Positions 60,207 through 64,000 of a DNA stretch of 64,000 nucleotides are shown piece after piece (the stretch's first letter is position 1; each line of letters begins with the position of its first letter). The notes below the pieces were generated by a model. The model did no database searches and had not been told where the DNA came from. It saw only the letters and a program-made list of their open reading frames with translations. The DNA comes from G963677445 sp963678275 (GTDB lineage: Bacteria; Bacteroidota; Ignavibacteria; Ignavibacteriales; Melioribacteraceae): the NCBI GenBank assembly GCA_963678275.1, contig OY782765.1, positions 3,224,001 through 3,288,000 on the forward strand, written 5' to 3'. The translations under genes were made by a program, and so were the position numbers.

Positions 60207-60818
60207 ATGAAAACTTTAATTATTTACGCCCATCCGGGGAAAAAATGTTTTACCCGTTCCGTTCTTGATAATCTTATGACAGGTTTGAAGGAAACGGGTC
60301 ATGAAATAATTCTGTCCGATCTTTACTCGATGAATTTCCGGGCCGAAATGTCGTCTGAAGAATATGAGCGGGAGGGTAATGTCCGGCTGGAATTGCCGAT
60401 TCCGGATGATGTGGCGGCTGAGCAGAAAAAGCTGGCCGTCGCCGATATGGTAATATTTCTTTACCCCCTTTGGTGGAGCGACTGCCCGGCGATACTCAAG
60501 GGCTGGTTCGACCGGGTTTATACTGTTGGTTACGCGTATGGTTATGATGAAGAGGGACATTCTGAAGGCGTCATGAGAAAGATTAAAAAAGGTCTGGTAA
60601 TATGCACAGCGGGGCACCCGGAAGAATTCCTCGAAGAAATCGGGATAACCGCCAGCATGCGGAATATTATGCTGGATGACAGGCTCGGTCCCCGTTTTGA
60701 GGAAAAGCAGATGATCATTTTGGGCGGAATGATATATCCGGAAGAAAACAGGGAGAGGAATTTGAAAAGGGCATATGAAATTGGAAGGGACGGTTTCGGC
60801 AAGGAGTTATTATCTTAA
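60207..60818 (+). CDS. NAD(P)H-dependent flavodoxin-fold oxidoreductase (NQO/KefF type)
   Basis: 203 residues. KTLIIYAHPGKKCFTRSVLD is the FMN-binding start, VADMVIFLYPLWWSDCPAIL with KGWFDRVYTVGYAYGYDEEG is the NQO-family core, and LVICTAGHPEEF lines the flavin. It reduces quinones or similar substrates with two electrons. The start codon at 60207 lies directly after the duplicated transposase-flank repeat, which has removed any native upstream region; no ribosome site is obvious. Confidence 0.92.
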   Translation: MKTLIIYAHPGKKCFTRSVLDNLMTGLKETGHEIILSDLYSMNFRAEMSSEEYEREGNVRLELPIPDDVAAEQKKLAVADMVIFLYPLWWSDCPAILKGWFDRVYTVGYAYGYDEEGHSEGVMRKIKKGLVICTAGHPEEFLEEIGITASMRNIMLDDRLGPRFEEKQMIILGGMIYPEENRERNLKRAYEIGRDGFGKELLS

Positions 60819-61573
60819 TACAGGGCTCCTGACATCAGAAACATAAAGTGTTGAAATAAAACAATATAGATTTTTGGTGCGTATATACGCATGCGACTGA
60901 CATTAGGAATTCTGTTAAAAAGAATTGCGTTTATAATTTTTATTGCTTGAAATAATTTAAAATTTAATTAGCAGGTAAAGCGAGAACCAATGGGAATTGT
61001 CATGAATCTTACCAAATATATTTTATAAAATATCCCCTTACTTTTTGTCTTGACACAAAAAGTAACTCTCCTGCGGCGAGCAGGCAAAAAAAGTCAAGAC
61101 TGCAAAAAAATAAGCTAAAAATCAATTCACTCCGCTAAAATGAAAGAACTCGGCACATAAAAGGACATGTGCCTCAAACAGCTTTCCTTTTTTAACGCTC
61201 CATTCATTTGATTTTCTTAACGTTTATTTTTTTGATGTCGCTTTAAAAGATAAAAACGATATTGAGGGAGGATGACGGAAAATTCTTACTGTTATTATTG
61301 TGTCATTTAATGAAAGAAAATTATAAAATAGTTGCATTTCAATATACGTGATGTCGGGAGCCTTGTAATATGGTTTTATGCCTTATTCTAAATTCATATT
61401 TTCTTTTCAGTGGTGATGTGTTTCTGATTGTCCCCTTTCGGTGATGTCGCGTTTTTTTTGTTTCCATTCCCGCGGGTAATTCCATCTGGCTATCAGGCTT
61501 TGCCCCCTTCGGAGACTTTTTTAATGCTCAAAATCCTTAAGCTGGTAGTATTGCCCTCTGGTGAAAGGTTATT
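60819..61573. other. Long intergenic region with inverted repeat, no gene
   Basis: About 755 bases. It begins with a degenerate relative of the sequence near 59118-59155 (CTCCTGACATCAGAAACA). GTCTTGAC at 61047-61054 is mirrored by GTCAAGAC at 61093-61100 around ACACAAAAAGTAAC, a form common in FCB intergenic repeats. No RNA gene was recognised. Confidence 0.55.
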
Positions 61574-62881
61574 TTACTTTTTTGCGGGGTAGATATTTAT
61601 TATCCCGGCTTCAGGGTAATAATGGTTCAGGATTTTTTTGAAATCACCGCCGTTTTTGGCGATTGAAACGGCGCCTGACTGGCACATTCCCACACCGTGG
61701 CCCCATCCCGCGCCGCGAAGAATAAAGGAAGAATCGGTTTTGTCAGCAATAAAACAGGAGCTTCTGAGGGGTGGATGAAAGAGCATTCTGATTGCAAGTT
61801 CGCCGGTGGTTTGGAAACTGCCATTTTCAAACTGGAAGCTCGCGTGATATATCCTGCCCGATTTTCCTCTTTTCAGAGGATTTATAGCGAGCAGTTTTCC
61901 ATAATCCTTTCCGGCCGACAGAGTCTCAGAAATTTCATTTATGTTATATTCCCGCTTCCATCGGAAATTTTTCTGGCTCCAGGAAGGTAAAGCTGTTCCG
62001 AGGTTTGGATTGCAGTTAACTTCCGGTTCCGAGAGTATCCACTTTTCAGCGTTGTCTTCATCACTCAGGTCTATCTGCCGGTCTCCGGAATGGTCTTTCC
62101 GCGCTTCCATATATGTGGCAGCTCTCGGGCGGTCGGGCCAGACATATTTAATTATTTCGGAGGCGCCTCCGCAATTTGAGGCATAATAGGCATTTATTAC
62201 TTTATCCTGTTCGCTCAACGCGATACCTCTGGTCTGCTCAACCGCGCGATCTGAATTAACCGTTCTTTTTTTATTGCCGCTGAATACCTGGCATTCAACA
62301 TCGGATGTCAGGTCATAGCCGGGGCCGGAATACATGCCTGATTCAAGAGCGACAACCGCTTCGGAGCGGGCCGCGACAGCCTGGGCTTTTAGCGCTTCGA
62401 GGGGAGCGTCCCCCCCTATTTCATAAGGGATAACACCTTTCAGGTATTGCTCAAGAGGAAGTTTTACTATAACAGACATTTCCCCCGATTTATCGAGGTG
62501 TATACTGATTTCTCCTTCATAAAGCCTGTCCTCTCTGCCTCCCCACCACCAGCCTGTTCCGTATGGCACATCCTTTATTTCAATTTCATCGCCGGCTTTT
62601 CCATAACGAAAGAAAACTTTCGGACCGTCGCAGGGTGAGGTGATATTTTCGGCAGTCATAAAAATTCGCCCCTCCTTTACGAAAAAAAGAGCTTCTCCGC
62701 TGCTGCCTGTAAGTATTCCCGCGTGGGTCGCCTGTTTTGATACCCATCTGCCGTGGAAATTCATCCTCAATGTATCGGCGGATTCAATTATTCTGACCCG
62801 GACATCAGGTTCTTTTTCGAAAATTGATTGTGAATAAAGATTGATACTTATCGCAAAAATCAGAGCATATAAAATTTTCAT
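61574..62881 (-). CDS. SpoIID/LytB-domain protein
   Basis: 435 residues with a signal peptide (about 1-17). LPLEQYLKGVIPYEIGGDAP then LEALKAQAVAARSEAVVALE is the SpoIID signature, with NAYYASNCGGASE and GWGHGVGMCQSGAVSIAKNG near the end. SpoIID proteins are lytic transglycosylases that act on denuded peptidoglycan in sporulating Firmicutes; in non-spore formers they are probably wall enzymes. Catalytic Glu may be that in IPYEIGG. It is a single gene with a long AT-rich region downstream. Confidence 0.93.
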   Translation of the reverse strand: MKILYALIFAISINLYSQSIFEKEPDVRVRIIESADTLRMNFHGRWVSKQATHAGILTGSSGEALFFVKEGRIFMTAENITSPCDGPKVFFRYGKAGDEIEIKDVPYGTGWWWGGREDRLYEGEISIHLDKSGEMSVIVKLPLEQYLKGVIPYEIGGDAPLEALKAQAVAARSEAVVALESGMYSGPGYDLTSDVECQVFSGNKKRTVNSDRAVEQTRGIALSEQDKVINAYYASNCGGASEIIKYVWPDRPRAATYMEARKDHSGDRQIDLSDEDNAEKWILSEPEVNCNPNLGTALPSWSQKNFRWKREYNINEISETLSAGKDYGKLLAINPLKRGKSGRIYHASFQFENGSFQTTGELAIRMLFHPPLRSSCFIADKTDSSFILRGAGWGHGVGMCQSGAVSIAKNGGDFKKILNHYYPEAGIINIYPAKK

Positions 62882-63431
62882 ACTAATCCCGGGTTTTCAA
62901 AAAAAATAGTAACATTATAAAAGTATTTTTGAACAGCTAATGAATTTTATTTAATAATTCCTGAGTTGATAAAGCCACAAAGAAGAACCAGAGAAATAAT
63001 CATAATAGTAAACAGATAAAGCTAAAGTCGAAATAATTAAATGTACCAGGCTTTGTCCTCCCCCGTCTCCAAAGAAAGACTTTTTTGGTCCACCCACTCT
63101 GCCAAAGGCATAAGGGGGATATTTATCGATAATCCCTGGCAATCAGAATGTCCCCCGCCGGAGGGGGTGTCAATGAAGTGTTCTTCTTCATTGACGGGGG
63201 AGGACTTACCTCAAGTAACCATTAAACTTTTACTTGGCAATAAAACTTTTTACTCGCTGATAATTTCTCACCATTCTTAGTGGAATTTGAGTTCTTATGG
63301 AATAGTTCTTTTCGACTACTACTCATATTTATGAACCTGCTCAAATCAATACTTTACCTTTTGAAGCAAAAAACTAGTTATTAGTTGCACTGAAACGTTT
63401 CCTGTTTCTATTTTCTTTTTACGAGCTCACA
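62882..63431. other. Intergenic region with a MITE-like inverted-repeat unit
   Basis: About 550 bases with no gene. The unit at 63055-63205 is described separately. A diverged repeat-B-like stretch (GGAATTTGAGTTCTTATGGA) lies near 63281-63300. Confidence 0.55.
63055..63205. repeat. 151-bp unit with 13-bp perfect inverted ends
   Basis: GTCCTCCCCCGTC at 63055-63067 is mirrored by GACGGGGGAGGAC at 63193-63205. Inside, GTCAATGAA (63169-63177) pairs with TTCATTGAC (63187-63195) and CCCCC with GGGGG around GCCGGA. It looks like a small non-autonomous element or its relic. Confidence 0.65.
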
Positions 63432-63980
63432 TTAATTAACTAAATCACTTTTAAGCAGTCCCATTACGTAAAAGTCGCAGTAGCGGCCTTCATGGAACAT
63501 TGCCTGACGCAGAGTGCCTTCGATCTTAAATCCTGTTTTCTCGTAAACTTTTACGGCGGCTTCATTTTCCACGGCTACATGAAGCTGAATTCTGTTTAAA
63601 TTGAGGGTTTTGATTCCGTAGTCAATGATCATTCTTGTAGCTTCCGAACCATAACCTTTCGACCAGTTTTCCTTATCCGCAATGCCGATATAAAATATTG
63701 CCATGCGGCCCACCCAGTCAATACGAAGCAGGGCGGTCTGACCCACCGGTTCATTGTCTTCATTCCGGCAGATGGTGAATACAACCGAATTAGGATCGCT
63801 TACAAATTTTTCAGCTTTTTCCCGCTGCTGTTCAATTGTTGTGGGGATAGCGTAAAAAAGAGTCTTGCGCGGATCGGGGTGATTTTCGATCCTGCTGATC
63901 ATTTCCTCATCGCTATTCCTGAATGCCCGAAGAAATATTTTTTCTCCCTGGAGGAAAGCATCTTTCTTAAAATTATTCAT
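63432..63980 (-). CDS. GNAT acetyltransferase, RimJ/RimL type
   Basis: 182 residues. IFLRAFRNSDEEMISRIENH at the start, GYGSEATRMIIDYGIKTLNL as the acetyl-CoA loop and NRIQLHVAVENEAAVKVYEK, then GFKIEGTLRQAMFHEGRY, are the marks of the RimJ/RimL (GNAT_3) group, which acetylates protein N-termini or other amines. The gene is isolated, and the substrate is not predictable. A GAGGTATG stretch precedes the ATG. Confidence 0.93.
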   Translation of the reverse strand: MNNFKKDAFLQGEKIFLRAFRNSDEEMISRIENHPDPRKTLFYAIPTTIEQQREKAEKFVSDPNSVVFTICRNEDNEPVGQTALLRIDWVGRMAIFYIGIADKENWSKGYGSEATRMIIDYGIKTLNLNRIQLHVAVENEAAVKVYEKTGFKIEGTLRQAMFHEGRYCDFYVMGLLKSDLVN

Positions 63981-64000
63981 ACATACCTCAATAAAAAATC

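Noticed and set aside
60819..61573. tRNA or other stable RNA in the long gap
   Set aside because: No cloverleaf arms, T-loop GTTCGA-type box or other recognisable RNA feature was found by eye.

Overview
The window comes from an AT-rich, anaerobic-looking Gram-negative bacterium of the FCB group (Bacteroidota and relatives; more like the Ignavibacteria/Calditrichota/KSB1 type than a classical Bacteroidota). The main evidence is nine secreted proteins that end in a type IX secretion (T9SS) type A sorting domain with the NYPNPFNP-type motif and a KKM-L-L-K-like terminus. Outer-membrane barrels and a probable LptF/LptG-family protein also point to a Gram-negative envelope. A cluster resembling the anaerobe-specific 'orange protein' system of sulfate reducers points to an anaerobe. 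The phylum is an inference. No rRNA, tRNA or CRISPR array was found.

Layout. 1-4674 (minus): a MoxR - DUF58 - BatD-like - BatA - BatB operon, cut by the left edge. 5464-5900: an intact hicBA pair. 6728-11059: an isolated 1443-residue protein with an N-terminal NACHT-like ATPase and a C-terminal PD-(D/E)XK-like nuclease, a candidate single-gene anti-phage system. 11.2-16 kb: a decay zone with a 7-bp tandem repeat, a truncated tail-collar-like gene, a T9SS-domain relic, two secreted proteins and two toxin-antitoxin loci whose toxins are broken while the antitoxins stay open. 16.9-20.8 kb: a barrel protein and a large T9SS protein. 20.8-24.4 kb (minus): alanine racemase, an ornithine/alanine-racemase-family enzyme, a GNAT enzyme, and a histidine phosphatase that seems to lack a normal start codon.

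25.7-31.1 kb: a sigma-54 activator divergent from DUF5320, two NifX-like proteins, two MinD-type ATPases with ferredoxin domains, a third NifX-like protein and a thioesterase. 32-42 kb: a DASS transporter, a run of small envelope and hypothetical genes, a broken NADAR gene, a ChaN-like protein, a lipoprotein and a second intact toxin-antitoxin pair (ParE type). 42.2-51.3 kb (minus): a secreted GH85 endo-beta-N-acetylglucosaminidase and three tandem paralogous T9SS proteins with conserved ends and divergent middles. 52.1-53.8 kb: a Tat-plus-T9SS flavin amine oxidase whose stop codon coincides with the end of a 1940-bp element. That element has 17-bp perfect terminal inverted repeats, a probable TA target duplication and two overlapping DUF1670-type helix-turn-helix genes, with no recognisable transposase. 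57.2-64 kb: a secreted phosphodiester glycosidase, a REP-associated tyrosine transposase inside nested REP palindromes with a duplicated left flank, a flavodoxin-fold oxidoreductase, a SpoIID-like protein and a GNAT acetyltransferase.

Several families of short non-coding repeats are scattered through the intergenic DNA in both orientations. The strongest candidates for something undescribed are the NACHT-like/nuclease protein and the DUF1670 two-gene element.
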